DNA from: JAAEKA01 sp049299095 | GTDB taxonomy: Bacteria; Chloroflexota; Anaerolineae; JAAEKA01 | DNA length: 64,000 nucleotides | Direction: 5' to 3' | Assembly: GCA_049299095.1 (NCBI GenBank) | Contig: JBAQWV010000143.1 | Location: 54,079-118,078, forward strand | Shown here: one piece after another, positions 1 through 9,233 of the stretch | How positions within the stretch are numbered: position 1 is the stretch's first letter | Layout of the letters: the number at the start of each line of letters is the position of its first letter | Translations under genes and position numbers: made by a program | Notes under the pieces: generated by a model | Told to the model about the DNA's origin: nothing | Seen by the model: only the letters and a program-made list of their open reading frames with translations | Databases searched by the model: none

Positions 1-108
1 GAACGCCTGTCGCTGGCGCTGGTGGCCAGAATAACCGAAAGTAATCGCAATCTGGCGATTTTCATGACCGTGCTGTTTGTAGTTCCCATCATCCTCCTGC
101 TCATGTAA
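1..108 (+). CDS. C-terminal fragment of an unidentified membrane protein
   Basis: The frame starting at base 1 is open and ends at TAA 106-108, giving 35 residues. The last 20 or so (roughly from AIFMTVLF to the end) are a hydrophobic segment typical of a terminal transmembrane helix, preceded by polar residues (ITESNRN). The upstream part lies outside the window, so the family cannot be named; a transporter is likely but this is only an inference. It ends 27 bases before the Usp gene. Confidence 0.55.
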   Translation, partial: ERLSLALVARITESNRNLAIFMTVLFVVPIILLLM

Positions 109-120
109 CGCGCATCGCAA

Positions 121-125
121 AGGAG
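121..125 (+). promoter_or_regulatory. Ribosome binding site of the Usp gene (decides a GTG start)
   Basis: AGGAG lies 10 bases before GTG at 136. No ATG is available nearby, so the site supports the GTG start. Confidence 0.6.
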
Positions 126-135
126 ATTTTCCCCA

Positions 136-954
136 GTGAAAATTTTGATCGCAACGGGTGGTTCCTCCCATTCGGAAAAGGCGCTGCGTTTTTGCGCCCA
201 ACTCGTGCAATGCGGTGACGAGCCGCCAACGGTTTTAACTGTGGTGCGCAATCAATCGGAGATAGCCGCGGGCGAAGCGATTTTGCAGCGCGCCCGCGCG
301 ATGTTGCACGACCGCCCCTGCGCCAAAACGCTGGTGCGCGTGGGCCGACCAGCCGAGCAAATCCTCGCGGAGGCACGCGAGGGGCGTTATAATTTGATCA
401 TTGTCGGCGAGCGGCAGGGTTACACACTAAAAACGCGCGTTTTGGGGTCTACTGCCCTGCGCGTGATCGAACACGCTGCCTGTCCAGTGCTGATCGTGCG
501 CGGCGAAGTGCGTCCGATCCAGCGCATTTTGCTGTGTGAAAGCGGCGCGCTCACCCCATCCCTGCACACACGCTTTACAGCGCAACTGGCGGATGTGCTG
601 CAGGGCCAGGAAGAGATCACCGTGCTCCACGTCATGTCGCAGTTTACCGCCTGGCCGGGGGTAAGCGACCATGATCTGGTAGCATCGGCCGAAGAATTGA
701 TGGCTGATCACGCACCGGAAGGGCAGTGGCTGGTCAACGACCTGCAAGTGCTGACACGGCCCGACATTCAAGCGCGCCCCAAAGTGCGGCATGGCACAGT
801 TGTAGAAGAAATCATGGCAGAGATCGAAGAGAACGCCTATGACCTGGTGGTAATCGGCGCGCATCGCGATGCTGGCTGGCAGCGCGTATTGCTGGAAAAC
901 ATCGCCCGCGAGATCATCCGGGTGGTGGATCGCCCCCTGTTGATCGTGCGCTAG
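136..954 (+). CDS. Tandem universal stress protein (two Usp domains)
   Basis: 272 residues built of two Usp folds, about 1-130 and 131-272. The first domain ends in the usual nucleotide-binding pattern (VGERQG, then LGSTALRVI and CPVLIVRG). The second has VVIGAHRDAGW and a final PLLIVR strand, but its glycine pattern is weaker, so it may not bind ATP. Usp proteins are cytoplasmic and bind ATP or act in stress signalling; the target is unknown here. The gene starts with GTG and is followed by a strong terminator, so it is the last gene of its transcript. Usp domains recur in this window, on the CysA-like ATPase at 39324 and in the protein at 44095. Confidence 0.85.
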   Translation: MKILIATGGSSHSEKALRFCAQLVQCGDEPPTVLTVVRNQSEIAAGEAILQRARAMLHDRPCAKTLVRVGRPAEQILAEAREGRYNLIIVGERQGYTLKTRVLGSTALRVIEHAACPVLIVRGEVRPIQRILLCESGALTPSLHTRFTAQLADVLQGQEEITVLHVMSQFTAWPGVSDHDLVASAEELMADHAPEGQWLVNDLQVLTRPDIQARPKVRHGTVVEEIMAEIEENAYDLVVIGAHRDAGWQRVLLENIAREIIRVVDRPLLIVR

Positions 955-982
955 CTGGTAGTAATTGAGATGACGAGCAAAT

Positions 983-1023
983 CAAGTGCGTTCTGGTATC
1001 GCCAGAAGGCACTTGTTCGTTTT
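983..1023 (+). terminator. Intrinsic terminator after the Usp gene
   Basis: CAAGTGC 983-989 pairs with GCACTTG 1009-1015, continued by TTCTGG 991-996 with CCAGAA 1002-1007 after one G-G mismatch. The stem is followed by TTCGTTTT. Confidence 0.75.
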
Positions 1024-1089
1024 ACAGCCCCTTGAGCACGACGCGCATATAACAAGGCGCGGGGCGGCACGCCCCAGTTCAGGAGTGCT

Positions 1090-2037
1090 ATGAAAATACT
1101 TTCGGCAGGCTTTGTATGCGGCGATCTGGTGCTGGCTGCGGTGGACGAGTTGCCCCCCAGCAGCGGTAACCGCTTTGTGGATCAGGCGGCACTGGCCATT
1201 GGCGGTTGCGCGGCCAACGCGGCAGTCGGCTTGGCGCGCCTACTGACCGGCGCGGACGATACCGTGGCCGTGGCAGGCCGAGTGGGCGCGGACCCGCTCG
1301 GCGACTTGCTGCGCAGCGCGCTGGCCGGGGAAGGGGTGCGCACCGATCCTTTGCTGGCAACGACCGCGGCGACGACCGCGATCAACACCGTGCTGGTGTC
1401 CAGCAGCGGCGAGCGCAGCTTTTACGTGTTCGACGGCGCGTGTCGCCTGTTCACCCCCGCCGATCTGCCCGACACCCTGCTGCGCCAGTTCGATCACCTG
1501 CACCTGGCCGCGGTCGGCTCACTCGCCGGGCTGGCGGGAGACGCAGGCGCGGACGTGGCGCGCCGTGCGCGGGCGCTGGGCCTGACCGTTAGCCTCGACA
1601 TGACATTGAACCCGCCGCGCGCGGCAGCCGCGGATGTGCTGCCGCTACTGCCGTTCGTTGATCTATTTTTGCCCAACCTGGCCGAAGCGCAAGCGGTGCT
1701 GGGCGTGACCGCGCTGGCTGATGTGATACAGGCCGGGCTGGCGCTGGGTGTAAAGCTGTTGGGGATTAAGCTGGGCGCGGCGGGGTGTTTGCTGGCGACG
1801 CCGCAAGAGCAGCGCTTCGTGCCGGGCTTTGCTGTCTCTGCCGTAGACACGGTGGGCGCAGGCGATGCGTGGGGTGCGGCGCTAATCACCGGCTGGCGGC
1901 AGGGCTGGACGTTGTCTGAACTGGGATGGTTCGCCAACGCGGCCGGTGCGCTGTGTACGCAGCAGCCGGGCGCGACCGCGGGAATGGCCACCGCCGAGGA
2001 AATCTGGGCATTTCTGGCCGCGGCCAGCCGCGCCTAA
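1090..2037 (+). CDS. PfkB-family carbohydrate kinase
   Basis: 315 residues, the usual size for a ribokinase-like sugar or nucleoside kinase. The N-terminal sugar-binding part has the GGCAANAA glycine motif. The C-terminal PfkB signature DTVGAGDAWGAAL is complete, including the GAGD aspartate that acts as catalytic base, so the enzyme should be active. The substrate cannot be read from the sequence. ATG 1090 has AGGAG at 1081-1085. It sits between the Usp terminator and a 317-base gap, so it is probably transcribed alone. Confidence 0.85.
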   Translation: MKILSAGFVCGDLVLAAVDELPPSSGNRFVDQAALAIGGCAANAAVGLARLLTGADDTVAVAGRVGADPLGDLLRSALAGEGVRTDPLLATTAATTAINTVLVSSSGERSFYVFDGACRLFTPADLPDTLLRQFDHLHLAAVGSLAGLAGDAGADVARRARALGLTVSLDMTLNPPRAAAADVLPLLPFVDLFLPNLAEAQAVLGVTALADVIQAGLALGVKLLGIKLGAAGCLLATPQEQRFVPGFAVSAVDTVGAGDAWGAALITGWRQGWTLSELGWFANAAGALCTQQPGATAGMATAEEIWAFLAAASRA

Positions 2038-2104
2038 GTTTCAGCATGGCTTTTATTGGGCAGCAGATTGTTACGAAGATAGTTTAATTTGCGCAGCGTA
2101 ACAA

Positions 2105-2291
2105 TTCCGTAACACCCTTATGCTACTATAAAGCATGTGGTGCTTGCTGGTGAGTACATCGCCTGATAAAATCGCGGAGGGGGGCTGTGATTGCAGAAGG
2201 CCCCAGTCAATTTTGTGATTGAGGCGTTCCGTCGGGCGGGTAACATCCAACAGCATCGCGCGGGCCAGTGCAAACTGGCCCGCTTTTATTT
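2105..2291 (+). ncRNA. Candidate small structured RNA, or leader of the Gfo/Idh gene
   Basis: The 317-base gap 2038-2354 has no credible gene. It holds an A/T-rich -10-like stretch (TACTATAAAG, about 2122-2131), then three successive hairpins: GGGGC 2181-2185 with GCCCC 2200-2204, TCAAT 2207-2211 with ATTGA 2218-2222, and a terminator at 2260-2291. The layout suggests an independent transcript of about 150 nt or a leader attenuator. I recognise no known RNA family. The 5' end is a guess. Confidence 0.35.
2260..2291 (+). terminator. Strong intrinsic terminator in the gap before the Gfo/Idh gene
   Basis: GCGGGCCAG 2260-2268 pairs perfectly with CTGGCCCGC 2275-2283 around a 6-base loop, followed by TTTTATTT. 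Confidence 0.8.
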
Positions 2292-2375
2292 CTCCAGCGA
2301 CCATGCCCAATTGGCAGTTACCAAGACTTGACAGCCCGCGATGCGTAGGCTACCATGCCGCCGGAGTACAAACCC

Positions 2376-3398
2376 ATGATTAACTTTGCTCTGATCGGCT
2401 GTGGCCGGGTTGCGCCCCGCCACGCACAATCATATGGACAACTGGCGGAAACGCGCTTTGTGGCCGCAGCGGACATCCGCGCGGAACGCGCTGAACGCTT
2501 TGGCGCGGAATACAGCGTCGCGACCTATACCGACTACGCAGAGGTGCTGGCGCGGCCTGATGTAGATGCGGTCAGCATCTGTGTGCCCAGTGGCCTGCAC
2601 GCGCAGGTGGCGATTGACGCGCTGCAAGCTGGCAAACATGTGCTGGTGGAAAAGCCGATTGCCCTTAGCCTGGCCGACGCCGACCGCATGATCGCGGCCG
2701 CACGCGCCCACAACCGGCTGCTCGGCGTGGTGCTGCAAAACCGCTACAACTCGCCCATGCAGCAGGTGCGCCGCGCCGTGGACGATGGCTTGCTGGGCCG
2801 GTTGTATCTGGGCAACGCCACAGTGCGCTGGTATCGCCCGCAGTCCTACTACGAAGACGGCTGGCATGGCACATGGGCGATGGACGGCGGTGCGTTGATG
2901 AACCAAAGCATCCACCACATTGATGCGTTGCAATGGCTGCTGGGGCCGGTGCAGTCGGTGCAAGCCTATGCGGCCACGCTGGCGCACCAGATGGAAGCGG
3001 AGGACGTGGGTGTGGCTGTGTTGCGTTTTGCTAATGGCGCGCTGGGCACAGTGGAAGGTTCGACTGTTACCTGGCCGCAAAACCTTGAAGGCTCGGTGGC
3101 GCTGTTCGGCGAGCATGGTTCGGTTCAGGTGGGCGGCACGGCGCTCAATCGCATCACGCTGTGGAAGGTGCGCGGCCAACTGGAACAGGAAGCGGAAATC
3201 CTCACCAGCCAGCGGGTTGATCCGCCCTCGGTGTATGGCTACAGTCACCGCGCAGTGATCCGCGACTTTGCGCAGGCGATTATGGAAGGGCGCACGCCCG
3301 GCACCCCGGGCGAAGAAGCTCGCAAATCGCTGGCGCTGGTGTTGGCAATCTATGAAGCCGCAGCCACAGGACGGGAAACGATTGTGAGTGGCGAGTAA
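2376..3398 (+). CDS. Gfo/Idh/MocA-family NAD(P)-dependent oxidoreductase
   Basis: 340 residues from ATG 2376. The N-terminal Rossmann fold begins with ALIGCGRVAPRHA (dinucleotide-binding glycines). The family motif EKPIAL follows about 90 residues later and carries the catalytic lysine. The C-terminal part is the usual alpha/beta substrate domain. These cytoplasmic enzymes oxidise or reduce sugars, inositols or sugar nucleotides; the exact substrate is unknown. ATG 2376 is preferred to ATG 2355 because GGAG at 2363-2366 stands 9 bases before it and the N-terminus then begins directly with the Rossmann strand. It may belong with the glycan genes downstream. Confidence 0.85.
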   Translation: MINFALIGCGRVAPRHAQSYGQLAETRFVAAADIRAERAERFGAEYSVATYTDYAEVLARPDVDAVSICVPSGLHAQVAIDALQAGKHVLVEKPIALSLADADRMIAAARAHNRLLGVVLQNRYNSPMQQVRRAVDDGLLGRLYLGNATVRWYRPQSYYEDGWHGTWAMDGGALMNQSIHHIDALQWLLGPVQSVQAYAATLAHQMEAEDVGVAVLRFANGALGTVEGSTVTWPQNLEGSVALFGEHGSVQVGGTALNRITLWKVRGQLEQEAEILTSQRVDPPSVYGYSHRAVIRDFAQAIMEGRTPGTPGEEARKSLALVLAIYEAAATGRETIVSGE

Positions 3399-3492
3399 GC
3401 AGGTGGCAAGTGGCATTCGCCTCATCCGTCCTTTGTCCTTATACCTCCTACTCGTTTACCGTTTCCGTTCCCCCAATCTCCCCATCTCGTGC

Positions 3493-3498
3493 TATAAT
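3493..3498 (+). promoter_or_regulatory. -10 box of a likely leaderless promoter for the Wzy/TPR gene
   Basis: A perfect TATAAT ends 8 bases before ATG 3507, which puts the expected transcription start within 1 to 3 bases of the start codon. There is no Shine-Dalgarno sequence. The -35 region is weak. Confidence 0.5.
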
Positions 3499-3506
3499 TC
3501 TGCCCT

Positions 3507-6500
3507 ATGACAACGAAACTTTCACGCCTGTGCGAAGCCTTGATTGAAGCGGGTTGGCTGGCGGCGCTGATCATCGCGCCGGTCTTCTTTAACGTCCATT
3601 CCAGCCGTGTATTTGAACCGGACAAGATCAGTCTGGTGCGCTCGCTGGCGCTACTGATGGCCGCGGCTTGGCTTGTCAAGACGATCCATGACGGCTGGGG
3701 CTTTGCGCGCGCGGGCGGAGAAGGGGAACGCGGTTCGTTATGGGGCTGGCTGCGCGCCACGCCGATGGGGCTGCCTGTGCTGGGACTGGTCGTCGTCTAC
3801 CTGATCAGTACCGTGTTTTCGCTCACCCCGCGCATCAGTTGGTGGGGATCGTATCAGCGTCTGCAAGGCACGTACACGACCCTTTCCTACATTATCATTT
3901 TTTTCATGCTGCTGACACAGTTGCGCAGGCCCGAACAATGGCGACGCATCGCCTACGTGATCATCCTGACCAGCCTGCCGGTGGCGATTTACGGTATTTT
4001 GCAGCGCAGTGGCGCGGATCCGCTGCCGTGGGGCGGCGACGTGCAACGACGCGTGGCTGCCAACATGGGCAATGCCATCTTTGTGGCGGCCTATCTGCTG
4101 ATGGCCTTCTTCCTAACCCTCGAACGCACGGTGTATCACTTCGGGCGGGTGCTGCGCGGCAGCGCGACCGGCCTGGCTGATACGATCCTTGCAGGCTGCT
4201 ACCTATTTGTGCTGGCCGTGCAAAGCCTGACTATCCTGTTTACGCAAAGCCGCGGCCCCTTCCTCGGCCTGCTGGCCGGCCTATATGTTTTCGGCATGGT
4301 TGGCGTGCTGGGCTTGCGCGCCTGGGCGAGGGGGAAACAGGCACTGAACGGCGGCCTGCGGCTGGTTGCCAACTGGGGTTGGTTGGGCATGATCGTGGGC
4401 GCGGTGCTAATTTTGGGGTTTTTGGTGATCTTTAACTTGCCCAATTCGCCGCTGGCCAGCCTGCGCACCAATCCGTACATTGGCCGCCTCGGTACCGCGC
4501 TGGACCTGGAAGCCAACACCGCGCGCGTGCGTACCCTGATCTGGCAAGGCGCGAGCGAGCTGGTTGTACCACACGATCCGTTACTGCGCCCTGTGCCCAC
4601 TGGTGACGGCTCCACCGCGCAGATGGAGCCGGATACGTTGAATATTATCCGCCCGCTGATCGGCTACGGCCCGGAAGCGATGTGGGTGGCCTTCAATCGC
4701 TACTATCCGCCCGATTTGGCACATCACGAGGCGCGCAACGCGTCGCCCGACCGCTCGCACAACGAAACCTTTGACTCGCTGGTGATTACTGGCTTGTTCG
4801 GCTTCATTGCCTACATGGCGGTGTTTATCAGCCTGTTTTACTACAGCCTGAAGTGGCTGGGGCTGATCCGCAACGGTCGCCAGCGCACCTTGTTCCTGGC
4901 CACAGTATTCATTTCAGCCGCGCTGGGTGCGCTGTTGCCGTACCTTGTGCAGGGCAACTTCGTGTTGGCCGGGTTGACGCTGCCCGGCTTTCTGGTGATC
5001 GGCATCATTCTGTATATCACAGTGGCCGCGCTCTGGAATGAGCAGAAGGGCCTGCCGATGCATCTCGGCCATCGCGAGCTGATTGTGATGACCATTCTGG
5101 CGACGCTGATCGCCCATTTCCTGGAGATTCACATCGGTATAGCGATTGTCTCCACCCGCACCTATTTCTGGGTGTGGAGCGGGGTCCTGGTGGCGCTGGG
5201 CATGAACTGGCTGCGACTGGATGGCGCGGCGGAAGCTGTGCCTGTGGAAAAGGTCACGGCCAAGCCCATTCAGCAGCCTGTCAAGGGCAAGAAACGCCCG
5301 TCTTCTGCGCCAGTGGTCGCACCCGTGCGCGGGCTGACCCAGCCCTCCACACTGATGGAAGCAGCCCTATACGCGACTACAATCGGTCTAACCCTGTTTA
5401 CCCTGGCGTTTGATTACATCATCAACCCGAACGCGGTTGACCTACGCCAAACCAATCCGGTACTGGTGTTCTTCTATGCGTTTACCTCGCGCGTAGTCAG
5501 GGGCGAACGCCTTACCTCGTTTGCGCTGCTGTGGCTGGTGCTGTTTGTGCTACTGGTAGGGCTGGCAATTGCCTTGTTCGACATTAGCCGATACCAGCCG
5601 CGCGGCCAGGGCAGCAAAGCAGGACGCAACGCGGCTGTTTTCCTGGCGATCAGCCTGGGCATCTTTTTCGTCTTTGGCCTGCTGCACGCGGCCAGTATCG
5701 CTGGTGACGTGCAAGTGCAGCTTGCGGGCGGGGTCACGCTGGATCAGCTTGCCTTGCGCGCGGCCAATCACATCGTCACGTATTACATCGTAGCCCTGAT
5801 TCTGGTGTTGACGATGGCCGCGCTGATCTTCTTCAATCGTCCGTTGCACGATCCCTGGCTCGCTGGCCGCGGCAGGCTGGCACTGGTCGCAGCCGCGGTT
5901 TTATTCCCGCTGGCGCTCTTCTTTATCTACAAAGTCAATATCAACCTGGTGCGGGCAGACGCAGTGTATAAACAAGGTTCAGCCTATGAAGCGGCTGATC
6001 GCTTCGATGAAGCCGTTTACCTATATCAACTAGCCGCGGAGATCATGCCCAAAGAAGACTATTACCAGTTGTTTATTGGTCGTGCGCAACTGGAGCAGGC
6101 GCGGCAGGCCACGGACACAGAGCGCGAAGCCTATCTGCGGCAGGCCGAGCAATCGCTGATTGCGGCGCGCGGTCTCAACCCGATGAACACTGACCACAGC
6201 GCCAACTTGAGTCGCCTTAACCTGGCCTGGGCGCAGATGATGCAGGGAGACGAGCGCGCACAGCGCACGCAATTGGCGCTGGACAACTATGCTATCACCA
6301 CGCAACTCAGCCCGAACGCCGCGCACCTGCACAACGAATACGCCGGAGCCTATCAATTTGCGGGCGATCTGGACAACGCGCTGATGCAATATCAAAAATC
6401 GCTCAGCCTGGACCCGCTGTACGTGGAAACTTACCGCCGTCTGGGTGATTTCTACCGTGCTACGCAGCAGAACGACCTGGCGATTAGTACCTATGAAAAG

Positions 6501-6779
6501 GGGCTGGAGATTGCCCCGCGCGATGTGGCGCTGCACAGCCTGCTGGGCTATCTGTACTCGCAGGTGAACGAATCGCAAAAAGCCATTGAACAAAACCTGA
6601 TCGTGCTGGACTTGCGCCCCAACGACGCCTCCGCGCTGCGCAACCTGACAGTGCTGTATTCTGAAACCGGCGACAAGGCCGCGGCATTGCGCTACGCACA
6701 GGCGGCGCTGGAAGTCACCACCGACGAGGATGACCGCGCGGCCTTGCAAACCTTGATCCAGCAACTGCAAACGCCATGA
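3507..6779 (+). CDS. O-antigen polymerase/ligase-like membrane protein with C-terminal TPRs
   Basis: 1090 residues. About 1-800 is a polytopic membrane region with many hydrophobic helices and a large extracytoplasmic loop around residues 320-420 (containing IGYGPEAMWVAFNRYYPP and SHNETFD), as in Wzy/WaaL-type enzymes that polymerise or transfer lipid-linked glycans. A linker near 590-620 is rich in K and P. Residues about 810-1085 are TPR repeats (AHLHNEYAGAYQFAGD, SLDPLYVETYRRLGDFYRA and others) that could hold partner proteins. Its stop overlaps the start of the WecA/MraY-like gene (ATGA), so the two are translationally coupled. Ligase and polymerase cannot be told apart by sequence reading alone. 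Confidence 0.75.
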   Translation: MTTKLSRLCEALIEAGWLAALIIAPVFFNVHSSRVFEPDKISLVRSLALLMAAAWLVKTIHDGWGFARAGGEGERGSLWGWLRATPMGLPVLGLVVVYLISTVFSLTPRISWWGSYQRLQGTYTTLSYIIIFFMLLTQLRRPEQWRRIAYVIILTSLPVAIYGILQRSGADPLPWGGDVQRRVAANMGNAIFVAAYLLMAFFLTLERTVYHFGRVLRGSATGLADTILAGCYLFVLAVQSLTILFTQSRGPFLGLLAGLYVFGMVGVLGLRAWARGKQALNGGLRLVANWGWLGMIVGAVLILGFLVIFNLPNSPLASLRTNPYIGRLGTALDLEANTARVRTLIWQGASELVVPHDPLLRPVPTGDGSTAQMEPDTLNIIRPLIGYGPEAMWVAFNRYYPPDLAHHEARNASPDRSHNETFDSLVITGLFGFIAYMAVFISLFYYSLKWLGLIRNGRQRTLFLATVFISAALGALLPYLVQGNFVLAGLTLPGFLVIGIILYITVAALWNEQKGLPMHLGHRELIVMTILATLIAHFLEIHIGIAIVSTRTYFWVWSGVLVALGMNWLRLDGAAEAVPVEKVTAKPIQQPVKGKKRPSSAPVVAPVRGLTQPSTLMEAALYATTIGLTLFTLAFDYIINPNAVDLRQTNPVLVFFYAFTSRVVRGERLTSFALLWLVLFVLLVGLAIALFDISRYQPRGQGSKAGRNAAVFLAISLGIFFVFGLLHAASIAGDVQVQLAGGVTLDQLALRAANHIVTYYIVALILVLTMAALIFFNRPLHDPWLAGRGRLALVAAAVLFPLALFFIYKVNINLVRADAVYKQGSAYEAADRFDEAVYLYQLAAEIMPKEDYYQLFIGRAQLEQARQATDTEREAYLRQAEQSLIAARGLNPMNTDHSANLSRLNLAWAQMMQGDERAQRTQLALDNYAITTQLSPNAAHLHNEYAGAYQFAGDLDNALMQYQKSLSLDPLYVETYRRLGDFYRATQQNDLAISTYEKGLEIAPRDVALHSLLGYLYSQVNESQKAIEQNLIVLDLRPNDASALRNLTVLYSETGDKAAALRYAQAALEVTTDEDDRAALQTLIQQLQTP

Positions 6780-7804
6780 TCGCCTTTCTCGCGGTTCATC
6801 CCACCAGTGTTTATCTGCTGGTTGCGCTCACAGCCCTGCTCCTGGCGGTGGTCACCACGCCGATGGTGCGTCGGATCGCCTGGCGCTACGGCTTCGTAGA
6901 CCAGCCCAGCTTTCGCAAGGTGCATACCACGCCGATCCCGCGGCTGGGCGGCGTGGCGATCTACCTCGGCTTCATCGTGGCCCTGCTCCTGCTGGGCACA
7001 CGTTTTCGCATCAACGAGGTCATCGGCATCATGCTGGGCGCAACGCTGGTGTCGGTAATCGGCGGCATTGACGACCGCAGCCCGGTCAATCCGCTCCCCA
7101 AGCTGATCGTGCAGGCGCTGGCCGCGGGCATCTTGATCCTGAACAAGGTGCAGATTCAAATGTTTCCCTGGCCGTGGCTGAACATCCTGGCAACGGTGAT
7201 TTGGGTGACGGGAATTACCAACGCGCTGAACTTTCTGGACAACATGGACGGCTTGTCTGCGGGCGTGGCTGCCGTCGCCGCGGGATTTTTTCTGCTGCTG
7301 GCTGCGCTCAGTGGGCAGTACCTGGTCGGCGCGCTGGCCGCGGCGCTGTTGGGCGCGTGTCTTGGCTTTCTGTATTACAACATCAACCCGGCCAGCATCT
7401 TCATGGGCGACAGCGGTTCGCTCTTCATCGGCTTTGTGTTAGCCGCGATTGGCATTAAACTGCGCTTTCCTGACAACGTAGACATCGTTACCTGGATGGC
7501 TCCGGTGCTGGTGCTTGGCCTGCCCATTCTCGATACCACGTTGGTCATCATTTCCCGGCTGCGGCGCGGCAAAAACCCGCTGACCACAGCAGGCAAAGAC
7601 CATATCTCGCATCGGCTTGCCCGCCGCACCGGCTCCAAGCGCGAAGCTGTGCTGATCTGCTACCTGATCGGCTGCGCGCTCGGCATGACAGGCATTTTTA
7701 TCACCACGGCCACAGTAGCCGAGGGCTATCTGGTCGGCAGCGCAGTCGCCCTGATTGGCCTCAGCGTCATCTGGTGGCTGGAAACCAAAGTAGGCTACGA
7801 ATAA
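6776..7804 (+). CDS. WecA/MraY-family undecaprenyl-phosphate sugar-1-phosphate transferase
   Basis: 342 residues with about 10 membrane helices. The cytoplasmic motifs of the family are present: GGIDDRSPVNP (Asp pair for Mg), NALNFLDNMDGL, and FMGDSGSLFIGF, plus a histidine-bearing loop near the C-terminus (KDHISHRLARR). The enzyme transfers a sugar phosphate, usually GlcNAc-1-P, from UDP-sugar to undecaprenyl phosphate and starts surface-glycan synthesis. The motifs fit WecA/TagO better than MraY, and no peptidoglycan genes are nearby. It overlaps the upstream Wzy-like gene by 4 bases and precedes a UDP-sugar dehydrogenase, forming a three-gene glycan operon. Confidence 0.85.
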   Translation: MIAFLAVHPTSVYLLVALTALLLAVVTTPMVRRIAWRYGFVDQPSFRKVHTTPIPRLGGVAIYLGFIVALLLLGTRFRINEVIGIMLGATLVSVIGGIDDRSPVNPLPKLIVQALAAGILILNKVQIQMFPWPWLNILATVIWVTGITNALNFLDNMDGLSAGVAAVAAGFFLLLAALSGQYLVGALAAALLGACLGFLYYNINPASIFMGDSGSLFIGFVLAAIGIKLRFPDNVDIVTWMAPVLVLGLPILDTTLVIISRLRRGKNPLTTAGKDHISHRLARRTGSKREAVLICYLIGCALGMTGIFITTATVAEGYLVGSAVALIGLSVIWWLETKVGYE

Positions 7805-7812
7805 AGTTCCGT

Positions 7813-9153
7813 ATGACTTTGCAAGCAAAAATCAACCAAAAGCAAGCTACGATTTGTGTGATCGGGTTGGGCTATGTAGGATTGCCTCATGCCACCGCCT
7901 TTGCCCGGGCTGGTTTCAACGTACTGGCCCTCGACATCAATGAGCACCGCGTGGCCGCGATCAACGCCGGTCACAGCGACATTCCCGACGTTTCCTCGAA
8001 AGCGTTGGCTGCGGTGGTGACAGCCGGCAAGCTGCGCGCCACCACCGACTACAGCCTGCTCACTGATGCTGATGTGGTGCTGATCTGCGTGCCTACACCC
8101 TTTGACGACATGAAGACCCCCGACCTGGCCTTCATCATCAGCGCGGCAGAGGGCATCGCGCCGCACCTGCACGCAGGGCAGATGGTGATCCTGCAAAGTA
8201 CGACCTACCCCGGCACTACCGAGGAGATCGTGCAGCCGATTCTGGAGCGGGGCGGGCTGCGTGCAGGCGCCGACTTCCATCTGGTCTTCTCGCCCGAACG
8301 CATTGACCCCGGCAACGCCAACTACAGCGCACATAACATTCCCAAGGTGGTCGGTGGCCTCACCCCCACCTGCACCGAGTTGGCTTGCCAGCTTTTTCGA
8401 CATCTGACGCCGGAAGTACACGCGGTTTCCACCCCGCGCGCGGCGGAAATGACTAAATTGTTGGAAAACATCTTCCGCAGCGTTAATATCGCACTGGTGA
8501 ATGAGCTGGCATTGCTGATGGAGCGGATGAACATTGACATCTGGGAAGTGATCGCCGCAGCCAAGACCAAGCCGTTCGGCTTCATGGGCTTCACACCAGG
8601 GCCTGGCGTGGGCGGCCACTGCATTCCGGTGGACCCGTACTACCTGTCGTGGAAGGCGCGCGAGTTCGACTTCTACACTAAGTTCATCGAGCTGGCCGCG
8701 GAGGTCAACGCGGACATGCCGGAGCATGTTGTGCGGCTGGTGGCAGCCGGGCTGAACCAGCAGAGCAAGGCGCTCAACGGCGCGCAAGTTCTCGTGCTGG
8801 GCGTGGCGTTCAAGCGCGATATTGATGATGCTCGTAACTCACCGGCCCAACGCGTCATCGAACTGTTACTGGACGCGGGTGCCAATGTGCGCTATTATGA
8901 TCCCTATGTGCCGACGTTCAAGGTGGGTGGCAGCGCGCTGCACCGCAGCAAGGTCGTTTTGCAGTCCGCTCCACTGGACGAGGCATTGGCCGACGCGGAT
9001 GCGGTGGTAATTGTCACCGGCCATTCCGGGGTGGACTATGAGCATGTCTTGGCGCGCTGTCCCATCGTGATTGATGCGGTCAACGTGACTCACACGCTGC
9101 CCAACTCAGCCAGCCGCGTGATCCGCCTCGGCGCGCCATTGCCCGCGGCTTAA
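7813..9153 (+). CDS. UDP-glucose/UDP-ManNAc dehydrogenase family enzyme
   Basis: 446 residues from ATG 7813; the frame is open further upstream but that part overlaps the previous gene. The N-terminal NAD domain has VIGLGYVGLPHA. The catalytic cysteine stands in GPGVGGHCIPVDPYYLSW, about residue 275, and this form of the motif is typical of the UDP-N-acetyl-mannosamine (WecC-like) branch. The C-terminal UDP-binding domain has VLGVAFKRDIDDARNSP. It should make a UDP-uronic acid for a surface polymer, which agrees with the two glycan genes directly upstream (8-base gap). Confidence 0.85.
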   Translation: MTLQAKINQKQATICVIGLGYVGLPHATAFARAGFNVLALDINEHRVAAINAGHSDIPDVSSKALAAVVTAGKLRATTDYSLLTDADVVLICVPTPFDDMKTPDLAFIISAAEGIAPHLHAGQMVILQSTTYPGTTEEIVQPILERGGLRAGADFHLVFSPERIDPGNANYSAHNIPKVVGGLTPTCTELACQLFRHLTPEVHAVSTPRAAEMTKLLENIFRSVNIALVNELALLMERMNIDIWEVIAAAKTKPFGFMGFTPGPGVGGHCIPVDPYYLSWKAREFDFYTKFIELAAEVNADMPEHVVRLVAAGLNQQSKALNGAQVLVLGVAFKRDIDDARNSPAQRVIELLLDAGANVRYYDPYVPTFKVGGSALHRSKVVLQSAPLDEALADADAVVIVTGHSGVDYEHVLARCPIVIDAVNVTHTLPNSASRVIRLGAPLPAA

Positions 9154-9220
9154 TCTTTATTTGTGATGCAAGGCTCTGGTAAGGAGACCTTTTCATCTAA
9201 CTGAACGCTTGAATTTGTTT

Positions 9221-9225
9221 GGAGG
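9221..9225 (+). promoter_or_regulatory. Ribosome binding site deciding a TTG start for the cyclophilin lipoprotein
   Basis: GGAGG stands 8 bases before TTG 9234, which begins a proper lipoprotein signal. An earlier TTG at 9219 would place the site inside the gene. Confidence 0.65.
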
Positions 9226-9233
9226 TATATCTG

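Noticed and set aside
2071..2310. Small minus-strand frame in the gap 2038-2354
   Set aside because: It crosses the terminator stem and has no ribosome binding site or recognisable protein pattern.
2430..3425. Minus-strand open frame of 331 codons across the Gfo/Idh gene
   Set aside because: Rich in Arg/His/Ala as expected for the antisense of a GC-rich gene; the plus strand carries the clear family motifs.
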